In this document: positions 1-8,916 of the stretch, piece after piece
How the letters are laid out: the number at the start of each line of letters is the position of its first letter
Numbering within the stretch: the first letter of the stretch is position 1
DNA from: Psychrobacter raelei
Lineage (GTDB): Bacteria > Pseudomonadota > Gammaproteobacteria > Pseudomonadales > Moraxellaceae
NCBI RefSeq assembly: GCF_022631235.3
Contig: NZ_CP093310.2
Coordinates: forward strand, 1,984,001-2,048,000
Length of the DNA stretch: 64,000 bases
Reading direction: 5' to 3'
Notes under the pieces: model-generated
Database searches by the model: none
The model's input: only the letters and a program-made list of their open reading frames with translations
Told to the model about the DNA's origin: nothing
Made by a program: the position numbers and the translations under genes

Positions 1-1429
1 TCTCTTCAGCAGATAAAGGCGGCTCTTGAACGATGGTATCGTTACGGGTTAACTGAGCAGAAGTCGTGGGCAGTGTATTTGAACGAGCAAACTCTGACTC
101 AATGCGCTTTTTCTCACTTTCACTAATGGGCGGCTCTTTAAAGGTTGAGCTTGATGAAACGGTAGGGTTTGGCGCAATATAGCTGCTGTTTTGGGTGGGC
201 GCACGTGCTTTATTGGCGAACTCAGCCAAGCCTTCAGGCGATTTGGCCAATACCTGATATTGTGAATCTGGAATACTATAAGGGGAGCTGCTACTGCCGC
301 TGTTACTGGCTAAAATAGTGCCACCATTCCCATTGAGATTACTGATTTTTGAGTCAACCAAGATATTCACTTGGTTTGGAATGATCACTCGGTTTGGACC
401 TGAGGTATCTACACGGCCGCTGGTCAATGAAGGGTTAAGAGCTTTTAACTCATCATAGCTCACCCCTGTGATTTGTGAGATTTCATTTAGACTGACCCCA
501 TAGTTGACCGGCACACTTCTAAAATGCTGACGGTTGGCAATGGCAGGCAAATAAATACTATATTGACCCGTGTCTTTCACGATCTGAGCCACGGCCATAA
601 AACGAGGGACATAGTGCATGGTCTCAGTCGGTAGTGACAACGACCAAAAGTCAGTGGGCAGACCGCGGGCACGGTTGGCATCAATCGCCTTTTGAACTCG
701 GCCTGGGCCCGCATTATAAGAGGCTAAGGCCAGCTCCCAGCTGCCAAATTGGTTATGCAGCGAGGTCAAGAAGTCATACGCAGCTCGGGTGGATTCAATA
801 ACGTCACGTCGGCCGTCATAAGTAGGCGTCTGGGTTAGGCCATAGATACGGCCTGTGCTTGGGATAAACTGCCACAAGCCTGCAGCCGCCGCGTTAGAAG
901 TACCGGTTGGATCGTAGGAGCTCTCAATGACCGGAAGTAGCGCTAGCTCAGTTGGGATATTGCGGCGCTCAGCTTCACGTACCGTGTGGTATAAGTAGCG
1001 ACTGGCACGGGCGGTTAAACGGTTGATATAGTCTTGACGGGTAATAAACCAGTTCTTTTGTGCATCAATACGCTGCTGTTGGCCATAGCCATATTGGCTT
1101 TGATCGATACGGAAACCGGCACGCATACGGTCCCACAAGTTACCATACTGCTGAATGGCCAACTTGTCATCTTCCACCATTTTCATATCGGTGGCTTCTA
1201 ATAGGTTTTCAAGCTCATCTAAGCTGTCATCGTCCAATAGTGCTGTGCTGTAGCCATCGGTAGCTGGCACATTAGACACCGCTTCGTTTTGTGCCACAGG
1301 GATACGAGTTCCCTGTGCCGTACCACTTTGTAGAGGCGCTGTGTTATTACACCCTGCCAAAATAACAGAGCCTATCGCCACTACTAACGGCAGCTTACAA
1401 AATCGAATGGAGGTTTTTCTAAAGTTCAT
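1..1429 (-). CDS. mltD: MltD-like membrane-bound lytic murein transglycosylase (3' end outside window)
   Basis: This lipoprotein should cleave peptidoglycan glycan strands, forming 1,6-anhydro-muramyl ends, at the periplasmic face of the outer membrane. The reverse complement from the ATG ending at 1429 is open to the window edge. It starts with a lipoprotein signal and lipobox (LAGC, about residue 27). An SLT/GH23 domain follows with the catalytic-Glu motif ESSYDP, then GLWQF and the family motif ASYNAGPGRV. A LysM-like segment (YGVSLNEISQITGVSYDEL) comes after it, and the tail is Ser/Pro-rich. The C-terminus, probably with further LysM repeats, lies beyond base 1. The upstream ribosome binding site is weak. 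Other SLT-LysM enzymes are possible, but the domain order fits MltD best. Confidence 0.9.
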   Translation of the reverse strand, partial: MNFRKTSIRFCKLPLVVAIGSVILAGCNNTAPLQSGTAQGTRIPVAQNEAVSNVPATDGYSTALLDDDSLDELENLLEATDMKMVEDDKLAIQQYGNLWDRMRAGFRIDQSQYGYGQQQRIDAQKNWFITRQDYINRLTARASRYLYHTVREAERRNIPTELALLPVIESSYDPTGTSNAAAAGLWQFIPSTGRIYGLTQTPTYDGRRDVIESTRAAYDFLTSLHNQFGSWELALASYNAGPGRVQKAIDANRARGLPTDFWSLSLPTETMHYVPRFMAVAQIVKDTGQYSIYLPAIANRQHFRSVPVNYGVSLNEISQITGVSYDELKALNPSLTSGRVDTSGPNRVIIPNQVNILVDSKISNLNGNGGTILASNSGSSSSPYSIPDSQYQVLAKSPEGLAEFANKARAPTQNSSYIAPNPTVSSSSTFKEPPISESEKKRIESEFARSNTLPTTSAQLTRNDTIVQEPPLSAEE

Positions 1430-1564
1430 GACAATAACAACCCAGTGTAAGAAGTGAAATTTTATTAAGACAATTAGGTATACAATATAATGCGAAAAAG
1501 CTTGCACAAAATACAAACTTTTTCATTACTGCTATTTCATAGCTATCTAGTATGAATTGAGCAG

Positions 1565-2056
1565 CTATTCAATAGTCACTTGTGAGACAGCTCTTAACAG
1601 TACCGCATTATTAGCACCTGATTTGAGCGTCGCTCTTGAGGTGGTGGTCAATACTCTTTTTTGACCATCTCTGACCCAAGTTTCTATCGTTTTAACATCG
1701 GCTTTTGCTTGATCTCCACTGATGACCACATTAGATATATTAATATCATAGGTATAGCTGCTTGATTTTGACCAACTGTCTTGTAACAGCTTTAAATAGG
1801 CCGCTTTATCAAGGCTTGTGGTCTTACCACGGCGAGACAATGAAATTAAGGCTTCATCTGCCACTAAACTTGAGACCAAGCTTAGGTTTTCGCTATTGGC
1901 CGCTTGCTTCATCTGTGCCGCATAGCTTTGCACGGCTGCCTCAGTTAATGGGGCGGCTTGGGCAGCAGTGGCTACCATACTGACCGCGGTGACCATAGCT
2001 GCAGGTGCAAGCACGGCTGACATTGATTTTTTTGAGCTAAATAGACCCTTTAGCAT
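1565..2056 (-). CDS. Small exported protein, possibly NTF2-like
   Basis: A 163-residue protein with a clear Sec signal peptide: a basic N-terminus, a hydrophobic stretch, and a likely cut after ATAAQA near residue 34. The mature part, about 130 residues, has helices followed by alternating beta-strand-like segments (SYTYDINISNVVISGDQAKADVKTIETWV). That pattern resembles small SnoaL/NTF2-like periplasmic proteins. There are no cysteines and no catalytic motif I recognise, so the function is unknown. The ribosome binding site AAGGAAG is well placed before the ATG. It lies between mltD and the CNNM protein gene with its own intergenic spaces, so it is probably monocistronic. The fold assignment is inference. 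Confidence 0.7.
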   Translation of the reverse strand: MLKGLFSSKKSMSAVLAPAAMVTAVSMVATAAQAAPLTEAAVQSYAAQMKQAANSENLSLVSSLVADEALISLSRRGKTTSLDKAAYLKLLQDSWSKSSSYTYDINISNVVISGDQAKADVKTIETWVRDGQKRVLTTTSRATLKSGANNAVLLRAVSQVTIE

Positions 2057-2348
2057 AGAGACTTCCTTATTGTTGTAAACAGTTATAAAAACCTGCTTAA
2101 CTTTGTGAGTTCATAGCTTCAATTTTTCGGCTAAATGAGCTTAACTGGCTGATATTTATGTATCCATCTGGATGAATTTTATGCCTATAAATTGTAATGC
2201 ACCCTTATGGTACTATACTTAAGTTAACCCCATCCTAGGTAAATATTAACGGCTTGTAATATTTGGTCACAAAAATCAGCTTTGCTTGATGACGTCGATT
2301 AATGTTTATTGGGTCAATAAAACATAGGCTCTAAGATACCACTTAGCT

Positions 2349-3575
2349 TTAAGGGTCTATCGGCGTATCATCATCTTCTACCAACATCCCTAACCTCGCT
2401 GAACGGCGCTGCATCATCTGACGCGCCAGTACCTGCATGTCCTCAACGCGGTCGACTTCATCGACGATTTCAAGACCCAATAAGGTCTCCAGCACATCTT
2501 CTAAAGTAACCAAGCCTTTGACCTCACCATACTCGCCCACAGTCACTGCAATATGAATGCGGCTATTGAGCATTAGATCTAATAAATCAAACAGCTTCAT
2601 TTTGGAGAATACAAAGGTAATCTCGCGCTTATAGCTCTCTAAAGGCTTATCCATATGATTGTTAGCTTTGGCCAATAAAATATCCGACTTTAGAACAAAG
2701 CCGGTCACCTTATCTAAGTCCTCATCATAAATGGGCAATCTTGAGAACATCAGCTTAGGACGATTGGCCAATAGTTCAGCAACCGTAATCGACTGATTAA
2801 ACGCATGCATGACTGAGCGCGGCGTCATGATATCCTCAACCTTAATCGCACCGAATGCCAACAGGTTACGGATAATTCTTGACTCTAATGGATCAATTTG
2901 ACCCGACTGTTCACCCACACTAGCAAGCGCAGCAAACTCATTACGACTAAAGGTATTGGCCTTTTTGCCACGGGTCAATAAAGTGGTGATTTTTTCGGAG
3001 AACCAAATAAGCGGATACAGCAAGAATATAATGGCTTTAACAAAATACGCCACTGGACCTGAAAGTTGACGCCAATAGACCGTACCAATGGTTTTAGGAA
3101 TAATCTCAGAACCGACCAATATCAGCAAGGTCATAAAGGCTGAGAACACGCCAAACCACTCACTACCAAAAACGATAGTGGCCTGAGCCCCTGCTCCCAA
3201 AGAACCGACCGTATGTGCCACTGTATTTAAGGTCAAAATAGCCGCGATAGACTGATCAATCTTATCGACTTTAACTTCTTTTAACATCGCTGATTTTGTG
3301 GGGTTTTCTTCTGCAATAGAAGCCACATAAGAGGGTGTCATGGTCAATAAAGCTGCCTCAGAAACCGAGCAGATAAAGGACACAAACACCGACAATACCA
3401 TAAAGGCAATAAGTAGCACCAAATGCACCCCATAAGCAGAAGTCTGCACGGGTGCATCTATGGCACCACCAGCAGCATAAGCCACTAGTGGTATTGAGGT
3501 AATAAGAGCGATTAAAAATACAGTGTTACGGGTAAAGCGTGGTGATGTTCTAAATCGAGCTTTCAAGTCAAACAC
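2349..3575 (-). CDS. CNNM/CBS-domain membrane protein (HlyC/CorC family)
   Basis: A 408-residue inner-membrane protein of the CorB/CorC-related family, which is linked to Mg2+/Co2+ homeostasis. The first 200 residues hold hydrophobic segments and the CNNM (DUF21) signature region around SEAALLTMTPSYV and ILVGSEIIPKTIG. Tandem CBS modules follow (EDIMTPRSVMHAF ... FSRLPIYDEDLDKVTGFV ... GLVTLEDVLETLLGLEIVDEVD). The C-terminal CorC_HlyC transporter-associated domain is missing: the protein ends about 40 residues after the second CBS. The start is uncertain. The listed start is a GTG with a poor ribosome binding site, while a TTG three codons in (ending at 3566) has AGGTG at good spacing. Substrate is not evident from sequence. 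Confidence 0.85.
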   Translation of the reverse strand: MFDLKARFRTSPRFTRNTVFLIALITSIPLVAYAAGGAIDAPVQTSAYGVHLVLLIAFMVLSVFVSFICSVSEAALLTMTPSYVASIAEENPTKSAMLKEVKVDKIDQSIAAILTLNTVAHTVGSLGAGAQATIVFGSEWFGVFSAFMTLLILVGSEIIPKTIGTVYWRQLSGPVAYFVKAIIFLLYPLIWFSEKITTLLTRGKKANTFSRNEFAALASVGEQSGQIDPLESRIIRNLLAFGAIKVEDIMTPRSVMHAFNQSITVAELLANRPKLMFSRLPIYDEDLDKVTGFVLKSDILLAKANNHMDKPLESYKREITFVFSKMKLFDLLDLMLNSRIHIAVTVGEYGEVKGLVTLEDVLETLLGLEIVDEVDRVEDMQVLARQMMQRRSARLGMLVEDDDTPIDP

Positions 3576-3647
3576 CTAATGTAGTTGAACCAAATGTCGT
3601 TAAACATAAAGAAGAAAAGTAACAGGATATCACTAAACTTAACTAGT

Positions 3648-3953
3648 TTACATCCATTTATGATTAACCCCTTCACGTAACGCCTTACCGGGTTTAAAGT
3701 GAGGAATGGCTTTTTGGGGAACCAAGACCATCTCGCCGGTCTTAGGATTACGACCTTGACGCGCCTCTCTGTGATGCAAACAGAAGGTACCAAAGCCGCG
3801 CACTTCTATTCTATTATTTGAGATGAGCTTCTCTGAGAGCAGTTCTAATATCTCACGGACGGCATTGTCTACATCTGAATCTGCCATATAGTCGCATCGA
3901 GCGGCAACATCTTGTATTAAATCTGATTTATTTATAACTTCTGTCATATCCAT
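3648..3953 (-). CDS. ihfB: Integration host factor subunit beta
   Basis: A 101-residue HU/IHF-fold protein. IHF is a heterodimer that bends DNA sharply at specific sites and acts in transcription, recombination and replication. The beta-arm region reads RIEVRGFGTFCLHHREARQG, followed by RNPKTGEMV and PHFKPGKALRE. The FGTFCLHHR wording matches IhfB rather than HU or IhfA. Two in-frame ATGs (codons 1 and 3) follow AAGG, so the exact start is open by two residues. It lies downstream of rpsA on the same strand, the usual gammaproteobacterial order (cmk-rpsA-ihfB). Here a 382-base gap with the rpsA terminator separates them, suggesting an independent promoter. Confidence 0.95.
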   Translation of the reverse strand: MDMTEVINKSDLIQDVAARCDYMADSDVDNAVREILELLSEKLISNNRIEVRGFGTFCLHHREARQGRNPKTGEMVLVPQKAIPHFKPGKALREGVNHKWM

Positions 3954-4091
3954 GTGACCTTAATAAATAATAGTATGAAAAACAATTGTATTAAACTGCT
4001 TTAAATCGCTAGTCCTTTAACAAATTTTAAGCAAATGCCTTACGCGCAGTAAAGGCTATTTTACTCACCAAATATCATATGCCTTAAATAG

Positions 4092-4153
4092 ACTTATGAT
4101 TTAACTATGAATATTCTAACTTTCATAGTCTATATTGATATTAAATCATAAGT
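4092..4153. repeat. 62-bp nested inverted repeat upstream of ihfB
   Basis: Outer arms ACTTATGATTTAA (4092-4104) and TTAAATCATAAGT (4141-4153) are perfect 13-base complements. An inner pair, CTATGAA (4105-4111) and TTCATAG (4122-4128), nests inside. As DNA it could extrude as a cruciform. As RNA it would form a long AT-rich stem. It has no T-tract typical of a terminator. Confidence 0.75.
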
Positions 4154-4232
4154 TTTGGCTGCTGTGGAACTAATATTAGACTTTTTAACGATTTAGGCCA
4201 AATATTGAGGCAATCTATTAAGTTTTTGCATT

Positions 4233-4264
4233 AAAAAAGGAGCAGCCTTTTGGCCACTCCTTTT
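4233..4264 (-). terminator. rpsA terminator
   Basis: On the minus strand a GC-containing stem (GGAGTGGCC pairing with GGCTGCTCC, one mismatch) is followed by a T-run. It lies about 70 bases after the rpsA stop. Confidence 0.8.
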
Positions 4265-4335
4265 CTTTAGACTTTTACGTTATCAATAACGTGTACCTTA
4301 GAAGCTATTTAGCTTAGCTAAATAGCACTCTAATA

Positions 4336-6015
4336 TTAGTCTTGCATTTGCTCTTTGATCAAGTCACCAATTGTTTTTGGCTGTGCTTCAGGAGCAGCTT
4401 GAGTGCTACCAAGCTCTTTAATCGCTTGACGCTCTTCAGCTTCATCTTTTGCTTTGATTGATAAGCTGATGCCACGTGATTTACGATCAACGCTGATGAT
4501 TTTCGCTTCAACGCTATCGCCTACGTTTAGATGCTTAGTTGCATCTTCAACTTTGTCACGCTGGATTTCTGATGCGCGTAAGTAACCTTCAACTTCGTCT
4601 GCTAAAGTAATTGTAGCGCCTTTAGCGTCAACGTCTTTAACGGTACCAGTTACGATTGAACCACGGTCGTTACCTACTAGGTACTCGTTGAATGGATCAG
4701 AGCTTAACTGCTTGATACCTAGGCTGATGCGGTTGGCTTCAGCGTCAACTGATAGAACCATAGCTTCAACAGTGTCGCCTTTGTTGTAGTTACGGATAGC
4801 TTCTTCGCCAGCTTCGTTCCAAGAGATATCAGATAGGTGAACTAGACCATCGATACCACCGTCAAGACCGATGAAGATACCAAAGTCAGTGATTGACTTG
4901 ATAGTACCCGTTAGCTTATCGCCACGGTCATATTTCTTATCAAACTCTTCCCATGGGTTTGGTAGAGTTTGTTTGATACCTAGGCTGATACGACGACGCT
5001 CTTCATCGATATCTAGGATCATAACGTCAACTTCGTCACCAATCTGAACAACTTTAGATGGGTGGATGTTTTTGTTGGTGTGATCCATTTCTGATACGTG
5101 TACCAGACCTTCGATACCGTCAGAGATCTCAGCGAAACAACCATAATCAGTTAGATTAGTTACGCGAGCTTTAACGATGCTACCTACTGGGTAAGTACCG
5201 CCAACGTTATCCCAAGGATCAGTACCTAGCTGCTTAAGACCTAGGCTTACGCGGTTGCGCTCACGGTCAAACTTAAGTACTTTAACTTTAAGGTCTTGAC
5301 CCACTTCAACCACTTCTGATGGGTGCTTGATGCGGCGCCATGCCATATCAGTGATGTGTAGTAGACCGTCGATACCACCTAAGTCTACGAATGCACCGTA
5401 GTCAGTTAGGTTCTTAACGATACCTTCAACTTCGATACCTTCTTCAAGCTTATTAAGTAGCTCTTCACGCTCAGCTGAGTTTTCAGCTTCCATAACCGCT
5501 TTACGGCTAACAACAACGTTGTTACGTTTTTGATCTAGTTTAATAATTTTGAATTCTAGCTCTTTGCCTTCAAGGTGCGTTGTGTCACGGATAGGACGAA
5601 CGTCAACTAATGAACCTGGTAAGAAAGCGCGTACTGAACCTACATCAACAGTAAAACCGCCTTTAACTTTGCTTGAGATGATACCTTTTACAATTTCATC
5701 GCCTTCAAATAGTTTCTCAAGCGCGTTCCAAGTTTCTACACGTTTTGCTTTTTCACGTGACAGTAGGGTTTGACCCATACCGTTGTCAACAGCTTCAACA
5801 ACAACATCAACGCTATCGCCCACTGCTACTTCAAGCTCGCCATTGTCGTCTAAGAACTCTTCACGAGCAACAACACCCTCAGACTTCAAACCAGTGTCAA
5901 CTGTAATCCAATCGCTATCGATTGCTACAACAGCACCGCTGATTACTGAGCCACGCTCAATATCAAGACCTTGCTCTTCTAGACTCGCTTCAAATAGTTC
6001 AGCAAATGATTCCAT
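4336..6015 (-). CDS. rpsA: 30S ribosomal protein S1
   Basis: A 559-residue protein of normal length for gammaproteobacterial S1, which brings mRNA to the 30S subunit. Six S1/OB-fold repeats can be followed. The later ones have the repeated pattern [43 protein letters not shown] and [23 protein letters not shown]. Each ends near [10 protein letters not shown] or [10 protein letters not shown]. The start is an ATG with AAGG upstream, giving [16 protein letters not shown], as in other S1 proteins. It sits between cmk upstream and ihfB downstream and ends at a strong terminator. S1 represses its own translation in enterobacteria; the leader here was not analysed for that. Confidence 0.98.
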   Translation of the reverse strand: MESFAELFEASLEEQGLDIERGSVISGAVVAIDSDWITVDTGLKSEGVVAREEFLDDNGELEVAVGDSVDVVVEAVDNGMGQTLLSREKAKRVETWNALEKLFEGDEIVKGIISSKVKGGFTVDVGSVRAFLPGSLVDVRPIRDTTHLEGKELEFKIIKLDQKRNNVVVSRKAVMEAENSAEREELLNKLEEGIEVEGIVKNLTDYGAFVDLGGIDGLLHITDMAWRRIKHPSEVVEVGQDLKVKVLKFDRERNRVSLGLKQLGTDPWDNVGGTYPVGSIVKARVTNLTDYGCFAEISDGIEGLVHVSEMDHTNKNIHPSKVVQIGDEVDVMILDIDEERRRISLGIKQTLPNPWEEFDKKYDRGDKLTGTIKSITDFGIFIGLDGGIDGLVHLSDISWNEAGEEAIRNYNKGDTVEAMVLSVDAEANRISLGIKQLSSDPFNEYLVGNDRGSIVTGTVKDVDAKGATITLADEVEGYLRASEIQRDKVEDATKHLNVGDSVEAKIISVDRKSRGISLSIKAKDEAEERQAIKELGSTQAAPEAQPKTIGDLIKEQMQD

Positions 6016-6264
6016 TATGATTACCTTAATATAGCCGTATCCTGTCCAGCACAGTACGGTTCAAGTTAATGAGGATAAAAGATTGACGCTGGTTTTGCTC
6101 TTTTTATCTTCATTTAAAAAAAATGTTATTTTAAGCGCCTTAAGCCAAACACGGTATGTATTAAGCCAAAGCCTTAAAAGCTAATGGGTACTGCAAATAA
6201 CCTATAAGTGACTGCTTATAAGTCAATTGTACTGCAAAAAATCGCTTATAGAGCAATTTTTATC

Positions 6265-6963
6265 TTAAAAGCTTATGCCTTTTTGCTGACAAAACTTTTT
6301 AATCTGGGCAAACACATCGTCCGCATTCATGCTTGAGCTGTCCAATACCAAAGCATCTTTAGCGGGCTTGGACGGAGCAACACTGCGATTCTCATCGCGC
6401 TCATCTCTTTCTTGGATGCTTGTTAATATGGCGGCATAATCTGCACGTTCACCCGCTTGTTGTAACTGAGCCACTCGGCGATCAGCTCGGGCTTCGGCGC
6501 TGGCTGTCAAATAAACTTTGGCATCCGCATTAGGAAACACCACGGTTCCCATATCACGGCCGTCAGCGATTAAGCCTGACTCATTGGCCATGTTCTTTTG
6601 CAAGGCCAGTAGCGCTTCTCGCACGCTAGGCAAAGCGGCAACTTTTGAGGCATAGCCTCCGACCGTTTCATTGCGGATTTCACCGGCGACATTAACGCCA
6701 TTGACCACAATATCTACGTCACCTGTGTCACGTGGTAAAAACTGAATATCCAAGCTTTGAGTAAGCTCAGTAATATCGGCCACCACTTGCTCAGTCAAGG
6801 ATAACTCATTTAATAGACCTGCCTCAAATGCCTTGAGACCGACAATACGGTACAGGGCGCCTGAGTCTAATAGTCGATACCCTAAAGCTTGTGCCAGTCT
6901 TAGACAAACTGTGCCCTTTCCTGCGCCGCTTGGGCCATCAATGGTAATAACAGGAAAGCTCAT
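6265..6963 (-). CDS. cmk: Cytidylate kinase
   Basis: A 232-residue cytosolic kinase phosphorylating CMP and dCMP with ATP. The N-terminal P-loop reads TIDGPSGAGKGTVC. The CMP-binding segment LDSGALYR follows, then RDMGTVVFPNADAKVYLTAS, RADRRVAQL and RDERDENRSVAP, all typical of Cmk. Length matches the bacterial family. It begins MSFPVITIDGPSG and lies just upstream of rpsA, a very conserved pairing, with about 250 bases between them. Direct repeats of TTAAGCCAAA occur in that spacer; no role is evident. Confidence 0.97.
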   Translation of the reverse strand: MSFPVITIDGPSGAGKGTVCLRLAQALGYRLLDSGALYRIVGLKAFEAGLLNELSLTEQVVADITELTQSLDIQFLPRDTGDVDIVVNGVNVAGEIRNETVGGYASKVAALPSVREALLALQKNMANESGLIADGRDMGTVVFPNADAKVYLTASAEARADRRVAQLQQAGERADYAAILTSIQERDERDENRSVAPSKPAKDALVLDSSSMNADDVFAQIKKFCQQKGISF

Positions 6964-7353
6964 GAGGTATCACCTACTACTTTTTATTTTATCAAATGAA
7001 TGGCTTGGGCTTAAATTATTTTTTAAGCAAGTCCGCAAAATAAGCTCTTTTCTTGCGCTTATTTGCCGCCATCTACCCGCTTTATTCAGCAGCCAAACGC
7101 AAATAGTGCAAGATTATAACAAAATATAGTAAGCATCACTAGTTAATTTTTAGAATTTTTTGCGCATTTAACTTAGTATGGGCAAGAGTTTAGTTAAAGG
7201 TCTGGTCAAGAGTATGGATCAGAGCATGAGTAAAGTATAGGCAAGCAGCCTGAGTTCATTTATGTGCAATGACCAATACCTTAAACTAACAGATGCATCC
7301 CTACTGTTAATGCACTAAGGCTTTTTATCATTGCAATTTTTATCATTGCGGTT
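6964..7353. other. Intergenic region cmk-tadA with a 15-bp tandem repeat
   Basis: No gene is supported in these 390 bases. Next to the tadA stop are two tandem copies of a 15-base unit (TTTTTATCATTGCAA / TTTTTATCATTGCGG, about 7322-7351). A possible AT-rich hairpin, GCTTAA...TTAAGC, lies near 7008-7027. The cmk promoter should be here but is not assigned. Confidence 0.5.
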
Positions 7354-7926
7354 TTAATCGGACTGCTTTTGAGGCTTTTTTTTGCCACGCCTGGCCCGAA
7401 AAAATGAGCGCAGCTGGGTTTGGCTCTGCTGCTGCAGTAGCCCTGAATACGCCTGCATTTTATGATTGTAAAAGTCCATTTCAGTTAAATTCAGTTGACT
7501 GCCTACCATACCTGCCCGCGGCTCAAAAGTTGCAAAGACCAGCCTTGCTAGCCGAGCATGTATCAGTGCCCCAAGGCACATGGTGCATGGCTCTAAGGTG
7601 ACATACAAGGTGGTGTTGGGCGGCAATCTATAATTTTGCAGCGTCTGACAGGCACAGCGCAAAGCCACCACCTCTGCATGAGCTGTTGGGTCGCTTGTGG
7701 TAATGGGCTGATTAAACCCCTCGCCTATAATCTTATTGTCACACACCAAAACCGCGCCCACCGGCACCTCTTCTTGACTTGCGCCTTGCTGCGCCAAGGC
7801 TAAAGCTCGGCGCATAAAGCCCACATCAGAGAGTAGCCAATAGTTAGCAGCGGTTAGATCACCAGGGTAGGCCTCACTTAGTAAAGCGCTATGAGGCGTC
7901 AATAAATTCACAGCAGTCACCGTCAT
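7354..7926 (-). CDS. tadA: tRNA adenosine(34) deaminase TadA
   Basis: It converts A34 to inosine in the anticodon of tRNA-Arg(ACG), an essential wobble modification. The cytidine-deaminase-like zinc site is intact: HAEV supplies the zinc His and catalytic Glu, and PCTMC supplies the two Cys. Other family blocks are EEVPVGAVLV near residue 53 and ARLARLVFATFEPRAG. At 190 residues it is slightly longer than E. coli TadA. The extra length is an N-terminal leader of about 35 residues and a basic tail (FRARRGKKKPQKQ). A shorter start near the MRRALALAQ segment is possible but lacks support. Confidence 0.95.
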   Translation of the reverse strand: MTVTAVNLLTPHSALLSEAYPGDLTAANYWLLSDVGFMRRALALAQQGASQEEVPVGAVLVCDNKIIGEGFNQPITTSDPTAHAEVVALRCACQTLQNYRLPPNTTLYVTLEPCTMCLGALIHARLARLVFATFEPRAGMVGSQLNLTEMDFYNHKMQAYSGLLQQQSQTQLRSFFRARRGKKKPQKQSD

Positions 7927-8041
7927 AAGTTACAAATAAAATAAATGGTCAATAGATAAAACTTAGACCAATCAAAGCACAAAGATAGCCACGCGCATTG
8001 AGCCTTATATTAGCCATTAAATGCTTAGGCTATTTTTAAAC

Positions 8042-8782
8042 TTATTGCGGTAATTGCCAATCAATGGGAGTCTTGCCATGCTGCTGCAAATAATCATTGG
8101 TTTTTGAAAAAGGCTTGCTGCCAAAAAAACCACCTCTATTGGCCGCGAGTGGTGAAGGGTGCACCGCAGAGAGCACCAAATGCTTATCAGTGTCAACGAA
8201 CTTTCCTTTAAGTTTGGCTTTGCTGCCCCACAAGATAAAGACCGTATTATTGGTCTGCTGATTGACCACATCAATGACCGCATCGGTAAACTGCTCCCAA
8301 CCTTTACCCTGATGACTGCCTGCCATGCCCTCTTCTACGGTCAACGAGGCATTTAGTAGTAAAACGCCCTGCTCAGCCCATGAGGTTAAATCCCCATGCT
8401 TGGGCGGGACTGTACCAATATCATCGGCCATTTCTTTTACAATATTACGTAAGGAGGGCGGCATCGGAATCATCTTAGGCACCGAAAACGACAGGCCCAT
8501 TGCCTGACCTGGGCCATGGTAAGGATCTTGACCTAATATCACTACCTTAACTTGCGATAGCGGGGTTAAATTAAAGGCATTAAACATTTGGCTGGCTTTG
8601 GGATATATACTTTTGCCAGAGCCATACTCTTGACGTAAAAAGTCACGCAGATTGTCCATATTATCTGAGGTCAACTCATCTGCTAAGGCCTGTTTCCAGT
8701 CCTCTGGCATCTTAACTTTGGCTAAAATGGCCTGCTTCTCGGCTGCACTTTTTTGGCCTTTGGGCTCATTCACTAATGACAT
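8042..8782 (-). CDS. ung: Uracil-DNA glycosylase (family 1)
   Basis: It removes uracil from DNA in base excision repair. The water-activating motif GQDPYHGPGQAMGLSF, with the catalytic Asp, is present. So are LLLNASLTVEEGMAGSH, FILWGSKAK, and the Leu-loop motif HPSPLAANRGGF with the catalytic His. An upstream in-frame ATG (ending at 8851) exists. I chose the ATG ending at 8782 because AAGAG lies six bases before it and the protein then starts MSLVNEPKGQK, giving 246 residues. Its 5' side faces the TnpB element, whose right end lies about 100 bases upstream. The element may therefore have displaced or changed the original upstream region. Confidence 0.95.
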   Translation of the reverse strand: MSLVNEPKGQKSAAEKQAILAKVKMPEDWKQALADELTSDNMDNLRDFLRQEYGSGKSIYPKASQMFNAFNLTPLSQVKVVILGQDPYHGPGQAMGLSFSVPKMIPMPPSLRNIVKEMADDIGTVPPKHGDLTSWAEQGVLLLNASLTVEEGMAGSHQGKGWEQFTDAVIDVVNQQTNNTVFILWGSKAKLKGKFVDTDKHLVLSAVHPSPLAANRGGFFGSKPFSKTNDYLQQHGKTPIDWQLPQ

Positions 8783-8897
8783 AGTAGACTCTTTTTTAAT
8801 TTGTTTTAGGTATGGGCAATCAAATGTATCATAGCGCCCATTGTATAACATCGCCTGTCACACTGCGAAGCCACTTTCTATTGAAATTGACTTCCTC

Positions 8898-8916
8898 CCC
8901 TCGCTAAACCGAAGGG
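8898..8916 (-). repeat. Right-end hairpin of the TnpB element, candidate omega-RNA scaffold end
   Basis: The stem CCCT/AGGG overlaps the tnpB stop codon. In known TnpB systems the 3' end of the tnpB transcript provides the guide-RNA scaffold, and the bases just outside the right end act as guide. By that rule the guide would read from 8886 downward on the minus strand. This is inference from family knowledge. Confidence 0.55.

Larger units (their letters stand above)
3954..4335. other. Intergenic region between rpsA and ihfB with a nested inverted repeat
   Basis: No gene is seen in these 382 bases. They hold the rpsA terminator (4233-4264) and, nearer ihfB, a long nested inverted repeat (4092-4153) listed separately. 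The sequence is very AT-rich. Since a terminator precedes it, the ihfB promoter should lie here, but I could not assign convincing -35 and -10 boxes. Confidence 0.6.

Noticed and set aside
7322..7351. CRISPR-like or satellite repeat at the end of tadA
   Set aside because: Only two tandem 15-base copies with no spacers; a minor slippage repeat.
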